Source: Halorussus aquaticus
GTDB taxonomy: Archaea > Halobacteriota > Halobacteria > Halobacteriales > Haladaptataceae
Assembly (NCBI RefSeq): GCF_024218795.1
Contig: NZ_CP100400.1
Location: 682,001-746,000, forward strand
DNA length: 64,000 bases
Direction of reading: 5' to 3'
Shown piece by piece: positions 26,965-35,213 of the stretch (position 1 is the stretch's first letter; each line of letters starts with the position of its first letter). The notes below the pieces were generated by a model. The model had not been told where the DNA came from, searched no databases, and was given only the letters and a program-made list of their open reading frames with translations. The position numbers were made by a program, and so were the translations under genes.

Positions 26965-28596
26965 ATGACTGACGACGCCCCGTCCCACCCGCCTCCCGAC
27001 GACGTCTCCGCGACGGACGTGTACGAGCGTGTCACCGACGCCGTCTTCGCGCTCGACGACGAGTGGCGGTTCACCTACCTCGACGAGCAGGCCGAGCGCG
27101 TCCTCCAGCGGAGCGAGGACGAACTGCTCGGGTCGGTTATCTGGGAGGAGTCCCCCGAAGCGGCCGATTCGAAGTTCCGGCGGGAGTACGAACGCGCGAT
27201 GGCGTCCCAGACCCCCGTGACGTTCGAGGCCCGATACCCGCCGCTGGACACGTGGTTCGAGGTTCGGGCGTACCCCTCCGAGACGGGCCTCTCTATCTAC
27301 TTCCGCGACGTGACGGAACGCGTCCGTCGGGAGAACGTCCTTGAGGAACGCGAACAGGCTCTCCGTCGTGCCTACGAGGTAATCGCGGACAGCGACCGGA
27401 CGTTCTCCGAACAGATCGAGGCGCTCCTGAACGTCGTCAAGGACGCGGTCGGGACCGACTACGCGACGCTCTCTCGCGTCCACGGCGACCGGTACGTCTT
27501 CGAGGCCGTCGCCACTCCGGACGACGCCGACCTCGAAGCGGGTGACACGGTCCCGCTGAAATCGACGAACTGCGACCGCGTCGTCGCGACCGAGCAGACG
27601 CTCGTTCTCGACGACGTCGAGCGAGACGCCCCGGAGATGGCCGACCGGTCGGGAAACGCCGAGTGGGGAATCTCCTGTTACCTCGGCGCGCCGGTGTTCG
27701 TGGGCGACGACGTCTACGGTTCGTTCTGTTTCTACGACATGGAGTCACGGAGTCGGGAGTTCTCCGACTGGGAGGTGACGTTCGTCAATCTCCTCAGCAA
27801 CTGGGTGGGCTACGAACTCGAACGCCAGCGTCAGAACGAGCGACTCGAAACGTTCGCTGGCATGGTCGCCCACGAACTCCGCAACCCGCTCCACATCGCC
27901 CAACTCTACCACGAGCGAGCGGCCGACGGTGACGAGGCGGCCGCCGAGGAGGTGGCGACCGCACTGGAACGCATCGAGGAGATAATCGACGTGGTTCTGG
28001 TCACCGCCCGAAGCGAGGACTCGGTCATCGACTGGGAGGCGGTGGAGTTAGCCACCGCTGCCGCCGAGGCGTGGGCGAACGTGACGGCGGGCGAGTCCGA
28101 CCTCGAAATCGAAACGGACCGGACCGTGGAGACCGACCCGATTCACCTCCAGCACCTCCTCCAGAACCTCTTCAAGAACGCCGTGGAGCATGGCTCCACG
28201 AGCAATCGTCCGCAGGACGATGACGTTCATCAGACAGAGTCTGATGCAGCCCATCAGAACGCGCAGCGTTCTGAGGACGCCGTCGAACACGGTTCGACGA
28301 GTCCTCGTTCGCAGGCTCAAGAGGACGCCGTCGAACACGCCGACTCGGGCGTGACCGTCACGGTCGGGAGTCTTCCGTCGGGGTTCTACGTCGCGGACGA
28401 CGGGCCGGGGATTCCCGCCGAGGAGCGCGCGTCCGTCTTCGACGCGGGGTACACCACCGACGAGGACGGCATCGGTCTCGGGTTGACGTTCGTCAAGCAA
28501 CTCGCAGATACGTACGACTGGGAGTGCCGAGTGACCGAGAGCGACGCGGGCGGCACGCGCTTCGAGTTCACCGGCGTCGATATCGTCGGCGAGTAG
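26965..28596 (+). CDS. Soluble PAS-GAF sensor histidine kinase with repeat insertion in the ATPase domain
   Basis: A 543-residue kinase without transmembrane segments. A PAS domain occupies about 15-125, a GAF domain about 150-285 (VVKDAVGTDYATLSRVHGDRY and NAEWGISCYLGAPVFVGDDVYGSFCF), then HisKA with phospho-acceptor His303 in MVAHELRNPLH, then HATPase with N-box Asn405 (NLFKNAVEHG) and DDGPGIP. Between the N-box and the next strand is an insert of about 45 residues in which AVEHGSTS recurs. At DNA level it is a row of palindromes (separate entry). It should autophosphorylate in response to a cytoplasmic signal; no response regulator is adjacent. Confidence 0.9.
   Translation: MTDDAPSHPPPDDVSATDVYERVTDAVFALDDEWRFTYLDEQAERVLQRSEDELLGSVIWEESPEAADSKFRREYERAMASQTPVTFEARYPPLDTWFEVRAYPSETGLSIYFRDVTERVRRENVLEEREQALRRAYEVIADSDRTFSEQIEALLNVVKDAVGTDYATLSRVHGDRYVFEAVATPDDADLEAGDTVPLKSTNCDRVVATEQTLVLDDVERDAPEMADRSGNAEWGISCYLGAPVFVGDDVYGSFCFYDMESRSREFSDWEVTFVNLLSNWVGYELERQRQNERLETFAGMVAHELRNPLHIAQLYHERAADGDEAAAEEVATALERIEEIIDVVLVTARSEDSVIDWEAVELATAAAEAWANVTAGESDLEIETDRTVETDPIHLQHLLQNLFKNAVEHGSTSNRPQDDDVHQTESDAAHQNAQRSEDAVEHGSTSPRSQAQEDAVEHADSGVTVTVGSLPSGFYVADDGPGIPAEERASVFDAGYTTDEDGIGLGLTFVKQLADTYDWECRVTESDAGGTRFEFTGVDIVGE
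28182..28338. repeat. Array of short perfect palindromes inside the histidine kinase gene
   Basis: Five consecutive hairpins with 7-9 bp perfect arms and 3-base loops: 28182-28200 (CGTGGAGC/ATG), 28205-28221 (ATCGTCC/GCA), 28228-28246 (CATCAGAC/AGA), 28254-28274 (TCAGAACGC/GCA) and 28281-28299 (CGTCGAAC/ACG). The first base string is the left arm, the second the loop. An 18-base direct repeat, GAGGACGCCGTCGAACAC, occurs at 28273-28290 and 28321-28338. All are in frame with the kinase. Confidence 0.9.
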
Positions 28597-28659
28597 CGAA
28601 CGTGGAGACGACACTGCGAGGCCGTCGGGCGGGAAAGCGGGTTGCCCGACCGAAGTGCC

Positions 28660-29883
28660 TCAGAACTGGTCCAGCGTCGTCCGCGTGCCGGTCGTCCGGA
28701 CATCGTTGACGAGCGCGCCGTCGGTCTCCAGTCCCAGCACGCGCTCGGCGGCGTGACCGACCGCCTCGGTCGCCTCGGCGGGCGCGTAGACGCCGAGACG
28801 CCACTGCTCGCGCTGGACGTGCTGGAGCGCCGCCACCAGCGCCGACTGCTCGTCGAGGCGTCGAATCTCGCCGTTGACGATGACTCGACTCTCGGACTCG
28901 GTCATGCTGGGCCGGTCCAGTACCTCCACGATGACCTCGCCCGGTTCGACCTGCGCCGCCGCGGCGATGTCGGCCTCGTACTCCCGCAGCGTCTCGTAGT
29001 CGGCGTCGATGACCGACTCGGGAACGTCGGCCATCTCGGCCCAGACCGCGCGCTTGTAGAGGTCTCGGTCGCTGAGTCGCCGGGCGTACTCCTCGGTCTC
29101 GGGCGTCTCCCGGAGCGCCACGAGGAGGTCGTAGTCGTCCATCCGGCGGAGTCGCTCGGCCGTCACGTCCGACACTTCTAACAGGCGCTCGCTGGCCTGC
29201 TGGAGCAGTCCGCGGGCGATGCGCGTGACGTGGTGGTTGTAGACCGTGGGGTTCATCAGCGCCCGCGCCAGCAGCAGACTCTCGGCGGTCGGGACGTTGC
29301 CCTCGCCCAGCACGAGTTCACCGTCGATGAGCGTGAGTTCGCGCACGAGGCGCGAGTGGTCGATGGTGCCGTACGGGACGCCGGTGTGGTGGGCGTCCCG
29401 GACGAGGTAGTCCATCCGGTCCACGTCGAGTTCGCCCGAGACGAGTTGGCCCAGTTTCCCGTCCCCGGCGATGAGGTCCGCGACGGTGTCGGGGTTGTGG
29501 CCGTGGTCCCGTAGCACGTCGCCGACCTCGCTGTCGGCGAGGAGTTCGTGAACGTCGTCGTGGTACTTGCCGGTGTGGCGGTGGACGACCCCCTCGATGG
29601 AGTGGCTGTACGGGCAGTGACCCACGTCGTGGAGGATGGCCGCGGCACGGACGCGCTCGGCCTGCTTGCCCCGAATTCCGAGGTGGTCGAGCGCCTCGCA
29701 GGCGAGGTGGTAGACGCCGAGACTGTGCTCGAAGCGGGTGTGGTTCGCGGAGGGGTAGACGAGATGAGCGGTACCCAACTGCTTGATGCGCCGGAGTCGC
29801 TGGACCGCGGGCGTGTCGAACAAGGCTCGCGCGACGCCCTCGACCTCGATGTGGTCGTGGACGCTGTCCTTGATGGTCTTCAT
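28660..29883 (-). CDS. HD domain phosphohydrolase (dGTPase-like)
   Basis: A 407-residue HD-superfamily protein. Metal-site residues are in order: HTRFEHSLGVYHLA, AAAILHDVGHCPYSH (the HD pair) and the later Asp in DVDRMDYLVRDAHHTG. This layout matches YdhJ/SAMHD1-like HD proteins, which cleave dNTPs or related nucleotides. Length is typical for archaeal members. A strong TATA element lies 27 bases upstream. Nothing in the neighbourhood identifies its substrate. Confidence 0.87.
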   Translation of the reverse strand: MKTIKDSVHDHIEVEGVARALFDTPAVQRLRRIKQLGTAHLVYPSANHTRFEHSLGVYHLACEALDHLGIRGKQAERVRAAAILHDVGHCPYSHSIEGVVHRHTGKYHDDVHELLADSEVGDVLRDHGHNPDTVADLIAGDGKLGQLVSGELDVDRMDYLVRDAHHTGVPYGTIDHSRLVRELTLIDGELVLGEGNVPTAESLLLARALMNPTVYNHHVTRIARGLLQQASERLLEVSDVTAERLRRMDDYDLLVALRETPETEEYARRLSDRDLYKRAVWAEMADVPESVIDADYETLREYEADIAAAAQVEPGEVIVEVLDRPSMTESESRVIVNGEIRRLDEQSALVAALQHVQREQWRLGVYAPAEATEAVGHAAERVLGLETDGALVNDVRTTGTRTTLDQF

Positions 29884-29903
29884 GTTACACGATTCGACGG
29901 CTT

Positions 29904-29913
29904 GGTATAAAAA
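29904..29913 (-). promoter_or_regulatory. TATA element for HD hydrolase gene
   Basis: On the minus strand this reads TTTTTATACC, about 25 bases upstream of the ATG at 29883, a near-ideal haloarchaeal box A. Confidence 0.65.
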
Positions 29914-30009
29914 CCGCCGGGAGCGGACCGGTCGGACGCGGGCGGGGACCGGAATCGGTATCGAGCGGACGCCGCGCTTTCCGGCCCTTCCCGAGTCGCT
30001 TTCGGTCTC

Positions 30010-30810
30010 TCACCGAGTCGTCGTCTCGGCGGGAGTCTCCGTGAGTTCCTCACGAACCGTCCCGAACGAAACCGTTCCCTCCTCCTGAATCCGATCGGGG
30101 TCGAGGGCACTCGCGGTGAGTATCGCTCTCGGCGTCGGGAACACCCACTCGACCTCCTCGTTGACGTCGCTGAACTGAACGAGTATGTTCTCGAACTCCT
30201 CGCCGAACGGCGGAATCGTCTCGGGGGTCTCCAGATACGCCGGGTAGTCCGCTTCGTCGAGTTCTCCGACGACGACTCGCATCACCATCCCGAGGACGTG
30301 ATGGGGGCCGCAGTAGAGGTCGTACACGCCCTCGCTGTCGAACCGGTAGAGCCACGCTCCGCCGACCGAGACGATGGGCGACGAGAACGGCGGTACCCCG
30401 TCGGGAACGCGGGTCGGGAAGCCGAGCGCTTCGTGATAGGACGTAACCGTGTGGTCCGGCGAGTCGAAGGTGAACTGGACGATGTCACCGCTGCTCGCGT
30501 GCAGGCCGACCGGTTCGAAGTTGAAGAGGACCGGCATCTCGGCGTTCGGGTCGAACTTCTGGGCCGCCAGACTGACCTCGTGGTCCGGTTGGAGGCGCTC
30601 CGGAATCTCGCTCGGGTCCTGCACCGCGTAGCCGTAGTTCGGGTCGATCTTCGCGTCGTCCTGTTGCCCCGCGGCGACGCCACTCCCCAGCGAGAGGGCC
30701 GCGCCGACGCCCAGCGCTTTCAGCAACGGTCGCCGCTCGACGTTCGGCCACTCGGCGGTCGCTTGTTCGGACGATTCCACGGTATCGGTGGGATTTGCGT
30801 CCGGTGCCAT
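30010..30810 (-). CDS. Exported cupredoxin-domain protein
   Basis: A 266-residue blue-copper-type protein. ERRPLLKALGVGAALSLGSGV at 25-45 looks like a Tat-type signal, though with an unusual ERRPLLK instead of SRRxFLK and a long N-region. The type 1 copper ligands are all present with plastocyanin spacing: His120 (SPDHTVTSYH), then Cys167, His170 and Met175 in CGPHHVLGM. It probably carries electrons or binds copper outside the cell. About 60 residues follow the cupredoxin fold (PPFGEEFENILVQFSD onward). It is monocistronic with an AT-rich promoter. Confidence 0.82.
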   Translation of the reverse strand: MAPDANPTDTVESSEQATAEWPNVERRPLLKALGVGAALSLGSGVAAGQQDDAKIDPNYGYAVQDPSEIPERLQPDHEVSLAAQKFDPNAEMPVLFNFEPVGLHASSGDIVQFTFDSPDHTVTSYHEALGFPTRVPDGVPPFSSPIVSVGGAWLYRFDSEGVYDLYCGPHHVLGMVMRVVVGELDEADYPAYLETPETIPPFGEEFENILVQFSDVNEEVEWVFPTPRAILTASALDPDRIQEEGTVSFGTVREELTETPAETTTR

Positions 30811-30828
30811 GGCTCGGGATAAACATCA

Positions 30829-30850
30829 TTATCTATAATTATATTACTTT
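30829..30850 (-). promoter_or_regulatory. AT-rich promoter of the cupredoxin gene
   Basis: Continuous A/T-rich sequence (minus strand AAAGTAATATAATTATAGAT) covers positions -20 to -40 from the ATG at 30810. Confidence 0.6.
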
Positions 30851-31032
30851 CTGAGCGGTCGCTATCACGTCCGTGCTTATCCAACACTCGGAGCGGATAG
30901 GGGTAACCGCGCGTCCACTGCTACATTACCGGTCGCGGCGGGTGAAAGTTGAGGCGGTGAGAACGTCCGCCACCGCAGGAGAACGCGACCGACTCGGAGT
31001 CCGGACGCAACGTCCCCGCGAGACAGCACAAG

Positions 31033-31040
31033 CGTTTACC
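31033..31040 (+). promoter_or_regulatory. TATA-like element of the cofD operon
   Basis: CGTTTACC is 24-31 bases before ATG 31064, consistent with a leaderless cofD transcript. Confidence 0.45.
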
Positions 31041-31063
31041 CGTTCGAAGACGCAACTCGGCAT

Positions 31064-32074
31064 ATGACGACGTTTCTCTCCGGGGGTACCGGCACCCCCA
31101 AACTGCTGTCGGGCGCGGAGTCCGTCTTCGCCCCGGCCGACGCCACCGTCGTCGCCAACACCGGCGACGACGTGGAGTTGGGCGGACTGCTGGTCTGTCC
31201 GGACGTGGACACCGTCCTGTTCGAGCAGGGCGGTCTGCTCGACCGCGACCTGTGGTGGGGCATCGCCGACGACACCACCGAAACCCACGACGAACTCCAC
31301 GACATCGCCGACGCCGCGGGGCTGGAACCCGGGCCGCGCTACCTGTCGGACGACGCCCAGACCGAGGGAAGGCACCTCGCCCGCTGGCGGCGCTTCTCCG
31401 GCGTCGCGGAGTTCATGGAACTCGGTGACCGCGACCGGGCGGTCCACGTCACCCGGACCGGCCTGCTCGACGAGGGCCGCAGTCTCACCGAAGTCACGCG
31501 GGCCCTCGCCGACGCCTTCGACGTGCCAGTGGACGTGGTGCCGATGAGCGACGACCCGGTGGCCTCCATCGTCCACACGCCCGCGGACGACGACGAGTAC
31601 GCCGACGAGATGCACTTTCAGGAGTTCTGGGTGGCTCACCGCGCCGACCCCGATGTCGAACGCGTCGAGTTCCGCGGCGCCGACGACGCCGACCCGTCCC
31701 CGGCCGCCCTCGGCGCTATCGAGGAAGGCCCGGTCGTCGTCGGCCCTTCGAACCCCGTCACCAGCATCGGGCCGATGCTCGCCATCGACCGACTCCGAGA
31801 GGCGCTGGAAGACGCCACGGTCGTCGCCGTCTCGCCGTTCGTGGAGGACGAGGTGTTCTCCGGCCCGGCCGCGAAACTGATGGCGGCCGCGGGCTTCGAC
31901 CCCTCGACAAAGGGCGTGGCGCAGGCGTACCCCTTCGCCGACGCGTTCGTGCTGGACGACGACGACGGCACCGACCTCGACCGACCGGTCGTCAGGACCG
32001 ACACCGAGATGGAAGACGAGGCGGACGCCGAGCGCGTGGCCCGCGCCGTCGCCGACGCGCTGGAGGTGGTCTGA
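31064..32074 (+). CDS. cofD: 2-phospho-L-lactate transferase (coenzyme F420 biosynthesis)
   Basis: A 336-residue CofD. It joins the lactyl (or enolpyruvyl) phosphate moiety of the guanylated intermediate to the deazaflavin Fo, giving F420-0. It starts [17 protein letters not shown], the signature N-terminus, and has [24 protein letters not shown], and [15 protein letters not shown] (donor-binding). Length agrees with archaeal CofD. It is the first gene of a tightly overlapping four-gene unit, so F420 synthesis is linked to the downstream Dus-like, CitG-like and DUF447 genes. Confidence 0.94.
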   Translation: MTTFLSGGTGTPKLLSGAESVFAPADATVVANTGDDVELGGLLVCPDVDTVLFEQGGLLDRDLWWGIADDTTETHDELHDIADAAGLEPGPRYLSDDAQTEGRHLARWRRFSGVAEFMELGDRDRAVHVTRTGLLDEGRSLTEVTRALADAFDVPVDVVPMSDDPVASIVHTPADDDEYADEMHFQEFWVAHRADPDVERVEFRGADDADPSPAALGAIEEGPVVVGPSNPVTSIGPMLAIDRLREALEDATVVAVSPFVEDEVFSGPAAKLMAAAGFDPSTKGVAQAYPFADAFVLDDDDGTDLDRPVVRTDTEMEDEADAERVARAVADALEVV

Positions 32075-32848
32075 GTGTTCGAACCCCGACTCGCGCTCGC
32101 CAGCCTCAGCGGTCGGTCGGACGCCGCGTGGGCCGAGTCCGCCGCGGAGTTCGCCGGCGCGGCGTTCCTCGGGGGCATCGCGCTCGACGACCCGACCCGC
32201 GAAGCGGCCCGCGAGATGGTCGGACGCGACCGCGAGGAGTTCCTGCCCGACGACCCCGCGGCCTTCGTGGACCGGCAACTCGCCGCGCTCGGCGACGCCG
32301 ACCTCCGGCCGGGGTTCAACGTGCGGACGACCACGCTCGAACCGCTCCGAGAGGTCGCGGAAATCTGCGCCGACCGCGACGCGATTCTCGAACTCAACGC
32401 TCACTGCCGACAGGACGAGATGTGCAAGACGGGGGCTGGCGAGACTCTCTTACGCGATACGGACCGCCTCCGCGAGCAGGTGGCCGCCGCGACGGGGGCG
32501 GGCACTGAGGGACCTGCCGTGAGCGTCAAAGTCCGCGCGGAGGTGCCCGACGTAGACCTCCGCGAGGTGGCCGAGACGATTGCCGACGCGGGCGGTGACG
32601 CGATACACGTGGACGCGATGGACTCGGAGGGCGTTGTCGCCGAGATAGCCGACGTCGCGGACGACCGGGACCTGTTCGTGATAGCCAACAACGGCGTCCG
32701 CGACGAGACCACGGTCCGGGAGTATCTGGCCTACGGCGCGGACGCCGTGAGCGTCGGCCGACCGAGCGACGACCCCGCGGTCCTCCGGCGCGTCCGGGCC
32801 GCGGTGGACGAGTGGTTCGAGGCCGAAAAACGGGAGGTGCGGGCATGA
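32075..32848 (+). CDS. tRNA-dihydrouridine synthase-like TIM barrel protein
   Basis: A 257-residue TIM-barrel flavoprotein-like protein. It has ELNAHCRQDEMCKTGAGE (the N-x-x-C-P/R-type segment of Dus proteins with a Cys), VSVKVRAEVPDVDL and VIANNGVRD, then YGADAVSVGRP near the FMN-phosphate site. Archaeal relatives sit beside cofD and are often annotated Dus; length is shorter than true Dus (about 310-330), and no tRNA-binding domain follows. GTG 32075 begins at the base after the cofD stop. Activity uncertain. Confidence 0.75.
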   Translation: MFEPRLALASLSGRSDAAWAESAAEFAGAAFLGGIALDDPTREAAREMVGRDREEFLPDDPAAFVDRQLAALGDADLRPGFNVRTTTLEPLREVAEICADRDAILELNAHCRQDEMCKTGAGETLLRDTDRLREQVAAATGAGTEGPAVSVKVRAEVPDVDLREVAETIADAGGDAIHVDAMDSEGVVAEIADVADDRDLFVIANNGVRDETTVREYLAYGADAVSVGRPSDDPAVLRRVRAAVDEWFEAEKREVRA

Positions 32849-33738
32849 AGACCGCCGAGAACGCCCAACTCGCGCTCCTGTTGGAAGTCGCGGGGACGCC
32901 CAAGCCGGGGAACGTGGACCGCGAGCGCGACTTCCCCGACCTCCGGTTCGAACACTTCCTCGCTGGCACGGTCGGCGCGGGACCGGGCCTGCGCGCGGCC
33001 GAGGAGGGCGCGCCGGTCGGCGAGTCGTTCGAGCGCGCTATCGCGGGAATGAGCCAGCAGGAGGGCGGCAACACCCAGTTCGGGGCGCTCCTCCTGCTGG
33101 TTCCGCTGGTGAAGGCGGCGTCCGCGAACGAGAACGGCGACAACGGCGATGCTGGCGGAGACGCCGAGGACGCGCCGGGCCGACTCTCGCCCGAGGACGT
33201 TACCCGGGTCGTGGAGGCGACGACCACAGAGGACGCCGCCGACTTCTTCCGGGCGTTCGACCACGCCGACGTGTACGTGGACGACCCGCCCGAGGACGCC
33301 GCCGAGTTGGACGTTCGCCGGGGGAGCGACGCGATTCCGGCGGTCGAGGAGCGCGGCGTCACGCTGTACGACGTGTTGGCGCTCGGAGACGACGCCGACG
33401 ACGTGGCCGCGGAGTGGACCGGCGGGTTCGAGCGCACCTTCTGGGCGGCCGACCGCCTCGCCGAACTGGCGGGGTCGGCCCCGGCCTCGGCGACGGCCGC
33501 GCAGGTCTACCTCGAACTGCTCGCACGGGAACCCGACACGCTGGTCGCCAAACAGCACGGCGAGAAGACGGCCGAGAGCGTCCGCGTCCGGGCGCAGGAG
33601 GCCCTCGAAGGCGGTCCCGAGGTGGTCGAGGCCTTCGCCGAGTCGCTGGTGGCCGACGGCGTCAACCCCGGCACTACGGCCGACCTCACCGCGGCGGGAC
33701 TGTTCGTCGCGCTGACCCGCGGGGAGGTGTCGGTGTGA
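32845..33738 (+). CDS. CitG-like triphosphoribosyl-dephospho-CoA synthase family protein
   Basis: A 297-residue member of the CitG/MdcB family. AQLALLLEVAGTPKPGNVDRE is the family N-terminus, and MSQQEGGNTQFGALLLLVPLV carries the conserved ATP-site glycine/asparagine pattern; VAKQHGEKTAESV and GVNPGTTADLTAAGLFVAL close it. In bacteria CitG makes the prosthetic-group precursor of citrate lyase, but no citrate or malonate lyase genes are here. The ATG overlaps the previous stop (ATGA). A low-complexity insert (ANENGDNGDAGGDAED) separates the halves. In this operon it may serve another adenylyl or ribosyl transfer. Confidence 0.82.
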   Translation: MKTAENAQLALLLEVAGTPKPGNVDRERDFPDLRFEHFLAGTVGAGPGLRAAEEGAPVGESFERAIAGMSQQEGGNTQFGALLLLVPLVKAASANENGDNGDAGGDAEDAPGRLSPEDVTRVVEATTTEDAADFFRAFDHADVYVDDPPEDAAELDVRRGSDAIPAVEERGVTLYDVLALGDDADDVAAEWTGGFERTFWAADRLAELAGSAPASATAAQVYLELLAREPDTLVAKQHGEKTAESVRVRAQEALEGGPEVVEAFAESLVADGVNPGTTADLTAAGLFVALTRGEVSV

Positions 33739-34454
33739 GCGACGGCGGCGAGTCGCCGACCGCTTCCGGCGGCGACCGAACGACCGTCGAGGACAGACCG
33801 ACGCCAGCGGAGCGACGCTCGCCCGAGGGATGGCCGGTCGAACTCCGCGGCGTCACCGAGTCGCTCGTGACCACGCTCGGCCCGAACGACCTGTGGAACG
33901 TCGCGGCGCTCGGTCTCCACCCGCCCGAGACGCCGTCGGACGCGGATTCTGGGAACTCGGCCGCCGAGTCGGTCGGGTCCGTCGCGTCGGCCGACTCCCC
34001 TGTGACGGCCCGGACGTGGGGGAACACCCGGACCCGGCGCAACTTCCACCGGCAGGGCGGCGGGTACGTCCAGTTCGTGCGCGACCCGGTGGACTTCGTG
34101 GACGCCACGCTCTCGATATTCGAGGTCGAGCGACCGGTGCTGGACAGCGCCGACGCGTGGGTCGAAGTCGAGGCCGATCAGGTCGATTCCGGCGTCTCGG
34201 GAGCGACCCGGTGGGAGGAGTGGGAACTCACTCCGCGCGACGGCGCGGTCGAGCGCGAGACCGTGCCGACCGTCAATCGGGGATTCAACGCGGTCGTGGA
34301 GGCCACCGTCGCGGCCTCGCGCCTCGGCGTCGAGGCCTACGACCAGACCGAACTCCAGAATCGACTGGCGTACTTCGAGGACGTCGGCAGAACGTGCGGT
34401 GACGACCGCGTGCGCGCGGCGTTCGACCGACTCCGCGACCACCTCTCGGAGTAG
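33735..34454 (+). CDS. DUF447 family protein
   Basis: A 239-residue protein. After an acidic leader of about 35 residues it shows the DUF447 pattern: LRGVTESLVTTLGPNDLWNVAALGL, TARTWGNTRTRRNFHRQGGGYVQFVRDPVDFVDATL, and a C-terminal helical region ending FDRLRDHLSE. The family has an FMN-binding split-barrel-like fold and is found with F420 or methanopterin genes in archaea. GTG 33735 overlaps the CitG-like stop. It closes the cofD operon; function unknown. Confidence 0.83.
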   Translation: MSDGGESPTASGGDRTTVEDRPTPAERRSPEGWPVELRGVTESLVTTLGPNDLWNVAALGLHPPETPSDADSGNSAAESVGSVASADSPVTARTWGNTRTRRNFHRQGGGYVQFVRDPVDFVDATLSIFEVERPVLDSADAWVEVEADQVDSGVSGATRWEEWELTPRDGAVERETVPTVNRGFNAVVEATVAASRLGVEAYDQTELQNRLAYFEDVGRTCGDDRVRAAFDRLRDHLSE

Positions 34455-34532
34455 TCGTTCGAGACCGTCTTTCGGTCGAGGGATTCACCGTCTCCGGTTC
34501 GTCACGATTCGTGGTCGCCGGTCCGACCGAAC

Positions 34533-34733
34533 TCAGATGCCGTCCTTGCGGTCGATGGTGACCGTCCAGTCGGGCAGTTCCTCGGGGTCGTACTCGAGAT
34601 CCCAGACGCCTTCGACGTCCTCGCCCTCGCCGAACGCGCGAAGCACGAGCGCTTCGAGTTCGCTCTCGAACGAGCGGTCGGACGCCTCGCGCTCGACGGT
34701 ACCTCGGTCGGTGTCTCGGTCAGTTCCGCGCAC
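34533..34733 (-). CDS. Small acidic protein of unknown function
   Basis: A 66-residue protein from GTG 34733. The first 20 residues are charged (RGTDRDTDRGTVEREASDR), then FESELEALVLRAFGEGEDVEGVWDL and LPDWTVTIDRKDGI. The regular helix-then-strand pattern, good codon bias and a TATA element at the right distance upstream support a real gene. No motif suggests a function. Confidence 0.6.
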   Translation of the reverse strand: MRGTDRDTDRGTVEREASDRSFESELEALVLRAFGEGEDVEGVWDLEYDPEELPDWTVTIDRKDGI

Positions 34734-34760
34734 AGTTACTGCTACGGTCTGGAAGTCCCA

Positions 34761-34770
34761 CTATAATTAT
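34761..34770 (-). promoter_or_regulatory. TATA element for the 66-residue protein gene
   Basis: Minus strand ATAATTATAG at about -28 to -37 from GTG 34733, the only AT run in the neighbourhood. Confidence 0.55.
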
Positions 34771-34816
34771 CCTTACGAATCGAAACGTCGGTCTCGGTCG
34801 TCGGTGCGAACGGATG

Positions 34817-34823
34817 CTTTTAT
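34817..34823 (+). promoter_or_regulatory. TATA element for S17e gene
   Basis: CTTTTAT lies 26-32 bases before ATG 34849. It overlaps the alternative in-frame ATG at 34822, which is a further reason to reject that start. Confidence 0.55.
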
Positions 34824-34848
34824 GGTCGCCAACGGGGAACTGTCGGGT

Positions 34849-35022
34849 ATGGCAATCAAACCCGACTACGTGAAGAAGACGGGGAAAATCCTGCTGGAGC
34901 GGTACCCCGACGCCTTCACGACCGACTTCGAACAGAACAAGGAGAGCGTCCAGAAACTCACCAACATCGAGTCGAAGGGCGTCCGCAACCGTATCGCGGG
35001 CTACGTGACGACCAAGAAGTAA
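34849..35022 (+). CDS. rps17e: 30S ribosomal protein S17e
   Basis: A 57-residue archaeal S17e: MAIKPDYVKKTGKILLERYP, then FTTDFEQNKESVQKLTNIESKGVRNRIAGYVTTKK. The IKPDYVKKTGK opening and the SKGVRNRIAGYV ending are diagnostic. It is a component of the small ribosomal subunit of archaea and eukaryotes, absent in bacteria. It is transcribed alone, just before the aspartate-semialdehyde dehydrogenase gene, a common haloarchaeal order. Confidence 0.95.
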   Translation: MAIKPDYVKKTGKILLERYPDAFTTDFEQNKESVQKLTNIESKGVRNRIAGYVTTKK

Positions 35023-35180
35023 CGCCGGTGAACCGTCTACTTACTGCGACAATCTTCCGACCAGTGGTTACGCTGCGATTCGCTACTCGGTGGTCCGCTC
35101 GTCCGGGGTCAACCTCTCCGCGATTCGGTACTCTGCGGTCCGATTTCGCGGCCCCGCAAAATGGTGGCGCTTCCCAAATC

Positions 35181-35188
35181 GTTTTATC
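35181..35188 (+). promoter_or_regulatory. TATA element for asd
   Basis: GTTTTATC is 26-33 bases before ATG 35214. Confidence 0.6.
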
Positions 35189-35213
35189 GCCGTAACGCCG
35201 AGCCATCTGTACA

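Noticed and set aside
28182-28338. CRISPR-like array in the histidine kinase gene
   Set aside because: The palindromes differ in sequence, are only 17-21 bases long, and have no repeat-spacer periodicity or cas genes nearby.
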